DNA of 46,474 bases from a virus. Positions within the stretch are counted from its first letter, which is position 1; each line of letters opens with the position of its first letter. Under the pieces are notes generated by a model. That model worked only from the letters and a program-made list of their open reading frames with translations. It made no database searches and was not told the origin of the DNA. The position numbers were made by a program, and so were the translations under genes. The stretch covers positions 1-46,474 of the IMG/VR virus record IMGVR_UViG_3300009034_000069. One strand, 5' to 3'. Shown here piece by piece: positions 6,513 to 14,345 of the stretch.

Positions 6513-6545
6513 AATAATAAACTTTAGATATTGGAAGGATAAATT

Positions 6546-7097
6546 ATGAGACAACAATTTACACAATCTTGGATTGAGCATACGCTCTGGTATAAGGATG
6601 GCGACATCATTGACGAAGCGCCTTACAACCATACTGCTTACGATGGTAGTATTACGACACAGTGTGGTGCGACAGACTATGATGGCACTCTTGGTATGGC
6701 TGATGCTACAGTGGAGGCGCTTGCCGATGCAAAGAAGATTATTATTGAGCCAAGACCGGGCGCTCCAGCATTAGCACTTCGATTCAGAACTGATGGTAGT
6801 GCGAATGACGACAACATAATACAGTTGTATACCACTGCTGGTATAGACCACTATCAGCACTTTGCTCAGCTGACCGTCACTCAGGGGACACAACTTTACT
6901 CTACTGGTATCTACTTCTGTGATAAAATCACTCCTGCGAATGAAAATTGGTATTCAACTATGACCGAACTGGATGCAAGCGGTATTAACTTTATTGGTGG
7001 TTTTGTGTTTAATCTTCACGGCTGTAGCAAAATTCTTATTCTTTGCAACGACCTTGATACCACAACACAGTATGTCGACTGGCGAGTAATCCCATAA
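6546..7097 (+). CDS. Putative virion appendage protein, 183 aa
   Basis: The composition is typical of beta-rich phage surface proteins: many Thr, Asp, Tyr and Gly, few Lys. It begins MRQQFTQSWIEHTLWYKDGD and ends YVDWRVIP. No domain recognised. GGAAGG precedes the ATG by about nine bases. It opens a four-gene appendage block between terminase and portal, so a fibre, capsid-decoration or adaptor role is inferred from composition and position. Confidence 0.65.
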   Translation: MRQQFTQSWIEHTLWYKDGDIIDEAPYNHTAYDGSITTQCGATDYDGTLGMADATVEALADAKKIIIEPRPGAPALALRFRTDGSANDDNIIQLYTTAGIDHYQHFAQLTVTQGTQLYSTGIYFCDKITPANENWYSTMTELDASGINFIGGFVFNLHGCSKILILCNDLDTTTQYVDWRVIP

Positions 7098-7112
7098 GAA
7101 GAAAGGTGTGAG

Positions 7113-8492
7113 ATGATTAGAAAGTTTTTGATTACTCTTGTGCTGCTTGTATTGTATCCACTTGCTGCTTCGGCGGTGGTAATTCCGCTCTACGACCCTT
7201 ATGCGATACATCAGGACGGCTCGGACGCTCTGACGGCGAATTGGGACGCCGGAGCTTACGAGATAGAGAGTGATAGCTTTACAGACGGCACAGCCACATT
7301 AACAGGCGGTGACCTTACAGGATTGACCTCGATAACAATGAGTACCAGTGGAAACTTCTACCCATCTTCCATTGATAGCTATACTTATTTTGATTATTCT
7401 GTAAGTTTAGACGCATTTCGTTTTTATGGTAAAAACGCAGCCGGTGATGGTTCAGACCTTCTTTTGGCTCTTAATCGTGATAAAGCGGATTTTCAAGCAA
7501 TAGATATTGAAACAACAGGAGACGTTTCCAGCGAGACACATACCTTTACCGGAGCTTCGAGTCAGGACTGGAAATTCTTGGATGTTGGAACACAATCATT
7601 AGGTTTGCAAAGCCAAACAGCCGCAACGAGCGGTAGCTTTAAGCTCTTTACCTATGACGGTGATGCTACCGACCCTCTTACGTTTCAATTATATGGCAAA
7701 GGGACTCCAAGCCAGTTGACGGATACAGAAACAATATATATGGGCTGGTCATCGGCTGACTCTGCCTTTGTTATTAGGTCACTCAAAGCTGGAAGTGGAG
7801 ATGCTCAACAGATAATCCTTTACACAGAATCCAACACCAACCAGCTTTACTTGGACACGGACGGACAAGTAGGAATAGGAAAAGTCCCCACAGCAGCTCT
7901 TGATGTAACAGGCGCTATAACATCCGATGGGACAATCACAGGCGTAACTCTCACAGATGACACGGCTTCTATAACCGGCGGGGCTATCACCGGCGTAACT
8001 ACCCTTGATGCTGATGAAGTTTATAACAGCGCTGGCAACTTAAAGATAGAACCTGATGTGCAGGGTGAAGTAATCTTATTTGGTGATACAGATATAGGTG
8101 ATACTACTGATGGCAAGAGCTTATATGTTTATAGAATGGCCGCCGAGGGCGATGCTTTCTTTAGAGTCTATGTTGACCAATACAGAAGAGTGCTTCTCTA
8201 TAGCTCAAGAGATTGTATATTCTTCTCCTCGAACACAACTGACATAAGCTTTTATTCCACAAGCAACGTAAGAGCGCATTTGGGAGACGCTGCGGGTGCT
8301 AAAGAGTTTTACGTTGAAGATAGTGCAAACGCTAAACAGTTTTCGGTTGATAGTGATGGAAATACGGACGCTGTGGGAGATTTTACAGCAGGGACAATTC
8401 AGGCAGATAATGGTTTTACTGGCAGTTGGGTAAATGCCGAAGGAGATACTGTTACTGTCGTAGGCGGAGTTATTACAGGAGTTGCACCATAA
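7113..8492 (+). CDS. Tail-fibre-like protein with N-terminal signal peptide, 459 aa
   Basis: Residues 1-20 (MIRKFLITLVLLVLYPLAAS) form a textbook Sec signal peptide, with probable cleavage after ASA. The rest is Gly/Thr/Asp-rich beta repeats such as TATLTGGDLTGLTSITMSTS and DGTITGVTLTDDTASITGG, characteristic of fibre or spike shafts and common in metagenomic phage tail proteins. AAAGGTGT before ATG supports the start. The stop and the next start overlap (TAATG). A signal peptide is unusual for a virion protein, which normally assembles in the cytoplasm. Receptor-binding is inference. Confidence 0.75.
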   Translation: MIRKFLITLVLLVLYPLAASAVVIPLYDPYAIHQDGSDALTANWDAGAYEIESDSFTDGTATLTGGDLTGLTSITMSTSGNFYPSSIDSYTYFDYSVSLDAFRFYGKNAAGDGSDLLLALNRDKADFQAIDIETTGDVSSETHTFTGASSQDWKFLDVGTQSLGLQSQTAATSGSFKLFTYDGDATDPLTFQLYGKGTPSQLTDTETIYMGWSSADSAFVIRSLKAGSGDAQQIILYTESNTNQLYLDTDGQVGIGKVPTAALDVTGAITSDGTITGVTLTDDTASITGGAITGVTTLDADEVYNSAGNLKIEPDVQGEVILFGDTDIGDTTDGKSLYVYRMAAEGDAFFRVYVDQYRRVLLYSSRDCIFFSSNTTDISFYSTSNVRAHLGDAAGAKEFYVEDSANAKQFSVDSDGNTDAVGDFTAGTIQADNGFTGSWVNAEGDTVTVVGGVITGVAP

Positions 8493-8752
8493 TGGCGAAT
8501 GAAATAAAAGTAATCTATCTGACAGGTAAGTCTCTTACTTGCAAAGTTTACTATGACAACAGCGGAGTAATGACTTTAAGAGATAATGTTGGAGCTTTAA
8601 CTGAAGAGCCTGTGGCGAGCCTGCTTTACAAAGGTACTTCTCGTTTTATTCAAGCCGGTGATATTGTCGTTGTTCTCGAAGGAACTACCTTAATCGGCGG
8701 TAGTGAGTATAGACCGTATCAAACTATAAAATTTATTAAGGATGGAGTATAA
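8492..8752 (+). CDS. Small appendage-associated protein, 86 aa
   Basis: A beta-rich 86-residue protein (MANEIKVIYLTGKSLTCKVY) with a Gly-rich C-terminal segment. It is coupled to the fibre-like gene by a TAATG overlap and followed immediately by the collagen-like gene. The start of the protein (conversion of a string such as YLTGKSLTC into a beta-domain) resembles small baseplate/tip or chaperone-like proteins in metagenomic phages, but I cannot name a family. Confidence 0.6.
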   Translation: MANEIKVIYLTGKSLTCKVYYDNSGVMTLRDNVGALTEEPVASLLYKGTSRFIQAGDIVVVLEGTTLIGGSEYRPYQTIKFIKDGV

Positions 8753-8753
8753 A

Positions 8754-9371
8754 ATGGGTAATTTTGGTCAAAAAATTGATAAAGCGTTGGCAAAAGAGAT
8801 TGCCCAAGAGCTTATAAAAGGTATCGTCTTCAGAAAAGATGGCATGTTCCTTGCCGGGAAACAGATAAAGGTTGTGTCCCAAGGTGACTCCGGCCCAAGA
8901 GGTTCTGATGGCAAAGATGGTAAAGACGGTTATACACCGATAAAAGGCAAAGACTACTTTGATGGAGAAGACGGCAAAGATGGTGCGCCCGGTGTAGATG
9001 GAGTCAACGGTGCAGATGGTGAGGACGGTATAGGTGGTAGAAATGGGACAAATGGAGAGAAAGGTGAGAAGGGAGACAAAGGAGATAATGGCCGAGATGG
9101 TATAGATGGTCAGGATGGTATAGATGGCCATACTCCTGTCAAGGGTATAGATTACTTTGACGGCAAAGATGGTATAGATGGTAAGAAAGGAGACAAAGGT
9201 GATACCGGACAGCCCGGCCAAGATGGTAAAGACGGCCAGAGTATTCAGGGCTATCCCGGACAAAAAGGAGACAAGGGCGACCCCGGAGTTCCTCCTCACG
9301 AATTGGGCTATATTATGAGTAAGCTGGCAGAATATGAAGACAGACTTAAAAAACTTGAAGGTATAAGCTGA
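8754..9371 (+). CDS. Collagen-like (Gly-X-Y) repeat protein, 205 aa
   Basis: After a 40-residue N-terminal helix (IDKALAKEIAQELIKG), residues 45-180 are Gly-X-Y triplets such as GKDGKDG, GEKGEKGDKGD and GQPGQDGKDG. A unit TPIKGKDYFDG / TPVKGIDYFDG occurs twice. The C-terminus is a coiled-coil-like helix (LAEYEDRLKKLE). Such phage collagen-like proteins form triple-helical fibre stalks. ATG at 8754 is chosen over 8742 because GGAG lies seven bases before it. It overlaps the portal start (TGATG). Confidence 0.85.
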   Translation: MGNFGQKIDKALAKEIAQELIKGIVFRKDGMFLAGKQIKVVSQGDSGPRGSDGKDGKDGYTPIKGKDYFDGEDGKDGAPGVDGVNGADGEDGIGGRNGTNGEKGEKGDKGDNGRDGIDGQDGIDGHTPVKGIDYFDGKDGIDGKKGDKGDTGQPGQDGKDGQSIQGYPGQKGDKGDPGVPPHELGYIMSKLAEYEDRLKKLEGIS

Positions 9372-10996
9372 TGCCAACAGCAGAAGAAATAATTGCGAGA
9401 CAAGAGCGATTTGAGGCCGACAGAAGCAATTTTGATACTTTATATCAGGATTGTGCAGACTGGGCTTTACCGGGCGATAATCAAATTCTCCGCAGGGAAG
9501 CCGAGGGGACTAAAAAGACTGATACTTTCCAATCTTTAGGAGAGGACTGTATAATCCAACTTGCTGCCGGTCTTTACTCATATATGTTTCCAACGGACAG
9601 TAAAGCTTACGTTCTTAGAATAGACGATGAGGAGCTTGCTGAAAATGATGATGTGAAAAACTGGCTTGATAAAGTCACTATCCTATCACACAAACATCTC
9701 GTTCAAAGCAACTTCAGACAGGGGTTTTTTGAATATCTGAAACAGCTTGCTGCCTTTGGAACAGGTTGCCAGTATGAAGAGAAAGGCAAAAAACAACCTC
9801 TCAACTTTGTTTGTTATCATATAGCGGGTATCTATATATCTCTTGACTCTGACAGAAACGTGGATACTGTCTACCGAGCTTGTGAATTTACAGCACGACA
9901 AGCTGTTCAAGAATTTGGCAAAAATAAACTCCACGAAGACATCTTAAATGCTTATAATAGCCCGAAGAATAAAGAGAAAAGATTCAAATTTATACATGCT
10001 GTTTTCCCGCGAGAAGAGGTTGAGGACAAGAGTGACCCCCTGACGATGCCTGTCGCCAGCATATATGTAGACAGAGTACATAAAGTAATTGTTTCCGAGG
10101 GTGGCTATCCTGAAATGCCTTACCAAGTATCTTTCTTCGATAGGGATGCCTTAGAAACTTACGGTCGTAGTCCTACGATGAAAAAGCTACCAGATATTAA
10201 AATGCTTGGCACGATGAAAAAAACTCGTATAAAAGGCTGGGAAAAGATGTGTGACCCGCCTGTAGTTCTGCCTGATGACGGCTCTATCTGGCCTCTGGCA
10301 ACCCAGCCGGGTGGTGTTCTTTATAAAAGAGCTGGTGGTGAAGACCCAACTTGGTTCGAGTTCAAAGGCAACCTCCAAGGTATGCAGGAGGCTATAGCAG
10401 AGACGATAGCTGATATTCGTGCTGGCTACTTTCTTGACCTCTTTGATGCTTTGATAGATAGACAAAATATGACTGCTACTGAAGTGATGGCCAGAGTGGA
10501 GCAGAAGATGAGACTTCTAACACCTATCGTTGGTCGTCTACAGTCGAGTTATTTTAATCCTATGATACACAGGATAATTGGCATATTAGGCCGAGCCGGT
10601 AAGTTACCGCCTATTCCTGAACAACTTGCAGGCAAAGAATACCGGATTGAGTATCTTGGTCGTCTTGCTCTTGCTCTCAAAACTTTAGAAACTGAAGGTT
10701 TTGTTAAGACGATGGCTGAAATAGCTCCACTAATCGAAGCCGGTAGAATGGATTTGTTAGATAACTATGAGCTTGATATTGCTTGTCGTGATATAAGCAG
10801 GAACAACGGTGCGCCAGCTACTTGGCTTAAAGATATTGAAAAACGTGATGCAGAAAGACAGCAAAGAGCGCAGCAAGCTCAAGCTGCTGCTATCGCAGAA
10901 CGGCTGCCTGATGTATCGAAAGCAGTAAAGAACGTGTCGCAGAAACCAGAAGCAGGTTCAATAGCTGAAAGGGTATTAAGTGAAACAGCCGCTTAA
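9371..10996 (+). CDS. Portal / head-to-tail connector protein, gp8-like, 541 aa
   Basis: It begins PTAEEIIARQERFEADRSNF and includes DCADWALPGD. The middle has the MKKLPDIKMLGTMKKT region, followed by GDYF-like FLDLF...MTATEVMARVEQKM, and it ends in an Ala/Gln-rich helical tail. This is the Bacteriophage head-to-tail connecting protein family typical of T7-like phages. The length is normal. It would form the dodecameric vertex through which DNA enters and leaves. It is followed by the usual scaffold and capsid genes. Confidence 0.92.
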   Translation: MPTAEEIIARQERFEADRSNFDTLYQDCADWALPGDNQILRREAEGTKKTDTFQSLGEDCIIQLAAGLYSYMFPTDSKAYVLRIDDEELAENDDVKNWLDKVTILSHKHLVQSNFRQGFFEYLKQLAAFGTGCQYEEKGKKQPLNFVCYHIAGIYISLDSDRNVDTVYRACEFTARQAVQEFGKNKLHEDILNAYNSPKNKEKRFKFIHAVFPREEVEDKSDPLTMPVASIYVDRVHKVIVSEGGYPEMPYQVSFFDRDALETYGRSPTMKKLPDIKMLGTMKKTRIKGWEKMCDPPVVLPDDGSIWPLATQPGGVLYKRAGGEDPTWFEFKGNLQGMQEAIAETIADIRAGYFLDLFDALIDRQNMTATEVMARVEQKMRLLTPIVGRLQSSYFNPMIHRIIGILGRAGKLPPIPEQLAGKEYRIEYLGRLALALKTLETEGFVKTMAEIAPLIEAGRMDLLDNYELDIACRDISRNNGAPATWLKDIEKRDAERQQRAQQAQAAAIAERLPDVSKAVKNVSQKPEAGSIAERVLSETAA

Positions 10997-11240
10997 TGAA
11001 GAACAGAAAGAAGAAGTATCGCGCAGGATTACGAGGTCTGCTACTTTTCAGAGAGTTTTTAGGGGCTTGGATGGTGAATTTGTCCTTGCTGAACTGGAGA
11101 AACAGCTTCGAGGCTTTGACCCTGACCCTTATGTTAATGCTTATAACTGCGGTGTAAGGGATATTCTTAATTTTATTACTACTGTGCTTGAAGCTGATGT
11201 AGAAAAAGCAAGAGAGGTGTTAGATGCCAAGACCCCGTAA
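10980..11240 (+). CDS. Bbp19-like small phage protein, 86 aa
   Basis: The pattern RSATFQRVFRGLDGEFVLAELEK then DPYVNAYNCGVRDILNFI matches small Bbp19-like proteins encoded next to podovirus connectors. The start is GTG at 10980, supported by GAAAGGG six bases upstream. The portal gene overlaps it by 17 bases. Function in the family is unknown; position suggests a head-completion or assembly role. Confidence 0.7.
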   Translation: MKQPLNEEQKEEVSRRITRSATFQRVFRGLDGEFVLAELEKQLRGFDPDPYVNAYNCGVRDILNFITTVLEADVEKAREVLDAKTP

Positions 11241-11367
11241 AGAAGAAAAGCAGAGTAGTTATGTCTCTCGATGTATAAGCCAGTCAAGACACGAAGGATA
11301 TAGTCAAAAAGCAGCTGTAGGACGCTGCTACGGTATGTATCGTTACTATAAGAAAAAAGGAAAATAA
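11224..11367 (+). CDS. Small conserved phage protein (VSRCI...GYSQKAA motif), 47 aa
   Basis: A 47-residue basic protein: MPRPRKEEKQSSYVSRCISQ, then EGYSQKAAVGRCYGMYR. The VSRCI-x7-EGY-x-QKAA-x3-C-Y layout matches a short motif found in many phages, alone or at the ends of portal/head proteins, near the scaffold gene. It overlaps the previous gene by 17 bases. Two conserved cysteines could bind metal. Function unknown. Confidence 0.65.
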   Translation: MPRPRKEEKQSSYVSRCISQSRHEGYSQKAAVGRCYGMYRYYKKKGK

Positions 11368-11393
11368 AGTTTATTTAGTGAAAGGAAAGTAAA

Positions 11394-12278
11394 ATGGCTG
11401 AACCCGGAAACCCTGAAAATGGCTCGGATAACTCAGACCAAGGTAATGTAGGTGTTGTAAATGCTGATGGCAGTTTTGTTGAAAACTGGGCAGAAAAGTA
11501 TTCTGAAGAAGACCGTGCTACACTATCAAGATTCAAAAAATTTGATGATTTTGTGACTTCCCACATGAGTCTGAGACGCAAGTTCAACAAAGACCCGGAC
11601 ACCCTTGTCGAACTGCCTTCTGAGACTTCGTCAGACGAGGTCAAAGCGGAGTTCCATCGCAGAAGAGGTGTGCCTGAGAAGGCTGAAGAGTATAAGTATG
11701 AGCGAAGCAAAGAGCTATCGGACAACATCGAAATGGATGATGAAAAGATAGCTGCCTTCTCTCAGATAGCCAAGAAGCACAACTTTACTCAGGCGCAGTT
11801 TAATGGTGTTGTGAATGACTACCTTGCTCTTGTGGATAAGGACATTACCAATTTTGATGTTATACAAGAGGAAAAAAATGAACAAGAGCGTGAGAAAGGT
11901 GTTGCCGTTCTCAAAAAAGTGCTTGGCAATGCTCTTGAAGAGCGAACTCTGAGAGCGGAAGCAGTAATGAGGAAATATGGCGATATAGTAGTTAAAGATG
12001 CCAAAGGAAACGAGTTTAATGTCTTGGAGCAGTTACACGAAGAGTTGCCCAACATTAAAAATTCACCTTGGATAAGACTTCTGCTTGACAACATCGCTGA
12101 AGATATGAGTGAGGACAGGATAAAAGGACTTACAGCTGTAACTACTCCTACACCGAGTGATGTAATCAAGAAGATTGCTGAACTGAAGGCACATCCAGCA
12201 TTTATGGATAGAACTCATCCGCAGCACGCAGAAGTTGTTGATGAATTAAGCGAACTGTATAAAAAGAAGTCAGCATAA
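11394..12278 (+). CDS. Scaffolding protein, gp9-like, 294 aa
   Basis: It is located between the connector and major capsid genes and is highly acidic and helical. The N-terminus is disordered (NPENGSDNSDQGNVGVVNAD) and is followed by WAEKYSEEDRATLSRFKKFD, which resembles the start of many podovirus scaffold proteins. It ends in a charged helix with PSDVIKKIAELKAHPAFMDR, a capsid-binding type C-terminus. The protein would guide procapsid assembly and leave before or during packaging. GAAAGGAAAG precedes ATG. Confidence 0.82.
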   Translation: MAEPGNPENGSDNSDQGNVGVVNADGSFVENWAEKYSEEDRATLSRFKKFDDFVTSHMSLRRKFNKDPDTLVELPSETSSDEVKAEFHRRRGVPEKAEEYKYERSKELSDNIEMDDEKIAAFSQIAKKHNFTQAQFNGVVNDYLALVDKDITNFDVIQEEKNEQEREKGVAVLKKVLGNALEERTLRAEAVMRKYGDIVVKDAKGNEFNVLEQLHEELPNIKNSPWIRLLLDNIAEDMSEDRIKGLTAVTTPTPSDVIKKIAELKAHPAFMDRTHPQHAEVVDELSELYKKKSA

Positions 12279-12282
12279 CCTC

Positions 12283-12416
12283 TTAATAGAGTCGCTGTGC
12301 TAACCTGAAAGGCGGGTCGTCAGACCAGACGATAAACAGGAAGGAAAGCTCCGAAAGGTTAACCTTTCCGAAGTGAGTAACAGAACTTTACTAACTTTAT
12401 TGGAAAGGAAACTATT
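12283..12416 (+). promoter_or_regulatory. Structured leader of the major capsid gene
   Basis: This 138-bp gap holds TCGTC-AGACCA-GACGA (12317-12332), a small hairpin, and the 16-bp perfect palindrome GAAAGGTTAACCTTTC (12353-12368). A strong GGAAAGGAAA ribosome-binding site follows before ATG 12417. No U-tract follows, so I favour an mRNA processing/stability or promoter element. The palindrome alone could also be a protein-binding site. Confidence 0.45.
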
Positions 12417-13379
12417 ATGAGTATAACTTTAACAGGAGGCATACCAACGTGGTTTGTCGACCAATTTTCTGAAACCTTGTATCATGTGTGTCAGCAGAAA
12501 GAGTCCAAGTTTGCTCAAGCTGTGAGAGTTGAAGCCGTTCTTAGTGCTGAAGACAAGTCCTTCGATATGATGGATGAGTTTACTCTGACTGAAAAGGCAG
12601 AGCGAAACCCTGACACTCCAACCATTGACCCCTCTACTCAGAGACGTTGGGTTGAAACTACGCCATATCACAACGCAGTTCTCTACGACCAAGACGATGA
12701 CCTGTCAATGATTATCGACCCCACCAGTGACTTTGTTACTGCGTTCCGCAGAGCGGTCAATCGTCAAAAGGATGACATCATCTATGCCGCTTTTGAGGCA
12801 GCCACAACCAGCGGTCGCAGGGCTGGTAGCTCAATTACTTGGGCATCTCAAAATGGTAACGTCAAGTATACTGGAGCAGATACTGGAAGAACTATCGCTC
12901 ACGACACCTCTTCAGGTAATGCTTCTGCGACTGACACTGGTATGACAGTTGAGAAAATCCAGCTTGCTCTTGAATACTTTGCCCACAATGACGTAGATGA
13001 GGACATTCCCAGATGGTGTGCAATTTCACCTCGTCAGGCAACCAACATGTTCGGTCAAGAGGAGTATATCAACATTGATTACAACACGCAGAAGCCTCAC
13101 GCTGTTGGACGCATCATTCGGGATTGGTTTGGCATGAACTGGATTGTTAGCAATGATGTTGTTGTCGGTTCAAACAATGACGTTGATGGTGATACTGCTG
13201 TCTTTGAGTGCTGGTGTTGGGCGCAGGATGCTATCATCCTCGGTGTCCAAGATGCCGTGAGCGTCAAGATTTCAGACAGGGCTGACAAATCCCACGCTCA
13301 GCAAGTCTATGTTCACATGAACATGGGTGCAATGAGAATGGACGAAGACAAGGTTGTAAAAATTGAGTGTCAGGCGTAA
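12417..13379 (+). CDS. Major capsid protein, 320 aa
   Basis: It starts SITLTGGIPTWFVDQFSETL and VCQQKESKFAQAV. Later segments such as RRWVETTPYHNAVLYDQDDD, TAFRRAVNRQKDDIIYAAFE and CAISPRQATNMF match the Phage_capsid_2-type HK97-fold capsid proteins of podoviruses without gp10 similarity. The position directly after the scaffold gene and the strong Shine-Dalgarno support it. Length is normal. Structured RNA elements lie before and after the gene, consistent with high and separate expression. Confidence 0.9.
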   Translation: MSITLTGGIPTWFVDQFSETLYHVCQQKESKFAQAVRVEAVLSAEDKSFDMMDEFTLTEKAERNPDTPTIDPSTQRRWVETTPYHNAVLYDQDDDLSMIIDPTSDFVTAFRRAVNRQKDDIIYAAFEAATTSGRRAGSSITWASQNGNVKYTGADTGRTIAHDTSSGNASATDTGMTVEKIQLALEYFAHNDVDEDIPRWCAISPRQATNMFGQEEYINIDYNTQKPHAVGRIIRDWFGMNWIVSNDVVVGSNNDVDGDTAVFECWCWAQDAIILGVQDAVSVKISDRADKSHAQQVYVHMNMGAMRMDEDKVVKIECQA

Positions 13380-13401
13380 GTCTGATGAAACTTGAAATGT
13401 T

Positions 13402-13440
13402 AATGCCCAGCGGTTAATCCGTTTGCCGGTTAAGGGCATT
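13402..13440 (+). promoter_or_regulatory. Hairpin after the major capsid gene
   Basis: AATGCCC (13402-13408) pairs with GGGCATT (13434-13440), enclosing a second small stem (CGG/CCG). No U-run follows, so it may act as a 3' stability element for capsid mRNA or a weak terminator instead of a full terminator. It ends 34 bp before the next gene. Confidence 0.5.
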
Positions 13441-13474
13441 GTAGTGAAAGCTACGAATTTCTTAGGAGAATAAG

Positions 13475-14266
13475 ATGAGTTATTCAAATTATGACCACAC
13501 ATATCGTAGAAACAGAATTGTCGAGCCATCACAGCTTCTGGCTGCTGAGGACATTTTCCATCCACACGCTACTCAGAAGTATATGCTTGGTGCTATTCTC
13601 GACTTGAACGATGGCCGCAGGTTTCGCTATTGTGAAGAAGATGGCACTGGTCTGGCTTTTGGCTATATGACTCAGGCAGTTGCAGGAACGGCAAACTGGC
13701 AGCTTCAAGCGCAGACAAATGGCCGTATCTGGTCAGTAGGAGATGAGTCCATTGTAGTAACTCTCGCTGCTACAGTGGCAGCCCACGACCTTCGTAATGG
13801 TTATCTTCTTACTGAGGACGGAACTGGTGAAGGTCAGTTGTATATGATTAAGGACAACGATGTTGGCACTTCCAATGCTACATCTGGTTATGATGTCAGA
13901 TTGTACCTTGCTGATGCAGGAGGTATTCGTGTACTAACAGCTACGTCTCTCGAAGTTACAGTTGTCAAAAACAAATACAAAGACGTTTGCCTCTTCAAAA
14001 CAAACCAGACAGGTGTTGCAACTGGTGTTGCTCTTGCTACAGTTACTGCCAACTACTTCTTCTGGGCGCAGACAAGAGGCCCTTGTCCGATGGTGCAAGA
14101 TGACACAGACCAGCCCGTTGTTGGCGATTATGCTTGTCAGTCAGACAGCGCCGCAGGAACAGCTGCCGTACCAGCGGCTATTGCTGATGATATAATCTTT
14201 GGCACTGTTCTGCATGCTGCTGCAACTGCTGGTGACTACTGCATTGTTGATTTAGCTATCGAGTAA
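13475..14266 (+). CDS. Putative capsid decoration / head protein, 263 aa
   Basis: It follows the major capsid gene and is beta-rich. It starts YSNYDHTYRRNRIVEPSQLL and contains MLGAILDLNDGRRFRYCEED and GYMTQAVAGTANWQLQAQ, a layout seen in capsid-adjacent proteins of uncultured podoviruses. It ends in an Ala-rich stretch and DYCIVDLAIE. AGGAG precedes ATG. A capsid decoration or minor head role is inferred from position. A terminator-like hairpin follows. Confidence 0.65.
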   Translation: MSYSNYDHTYRRNRIVEPSQLLAAEDIFHPHATQKYMLGAILDLNDGRRFRYCEEDGTGLAFGYMTQAVAGTANWQLQAQTNGRIWSVGDESIVVTLAATVAAHDLRNGYLLTEDGTGEGQLYMIKDNDVGTSNATSGYDVRLYLADAGGIRVLTATSLEVTVVKNKYKDVCLFKTNQTGVATGVALATVTANYFFWAQTRGPCPMVQDDTDQPVVGDYACQSDSAAGTAAVPAAIADDIIFGTVLHAAATAGDYCIVDLAIE

Positions 14267-14288
14267 AATTCTGCCATAGTTGAGTTCG

Positions 14289-14330
14289 GGGAGGCTGTAA
14301 CGGGCAGCCTCCCACTTTTGAAACTTTTTT
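14289..14330 (+). terminator. Intrinsic terminator-like hairpin after decoration gene
   Basis: GGGAGGCTG (14289-14297) pairs perfectly with CAGCCTCCC (14305-14313), leaving a 7-nt loop. ACTTTTGAAACTTTTTT follows, so the 3' tract is U-rich but interrupted. This is a likely partial terminator, letting some transcription continue into the downstream genes. Confidence 0.75.
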
Positions 14331-14345
14331 AGAAAGGTGAAAGAA

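Noticed and set aside
8736-9377. Long minus-strand ORF (213 aa) opposite the collagen-like gene
   Set aside because: It is the antisense shadow of the Gly-X-Y repeats: GGN codons on the plus strand read as hydrophobic residues in reverse and remove stops.
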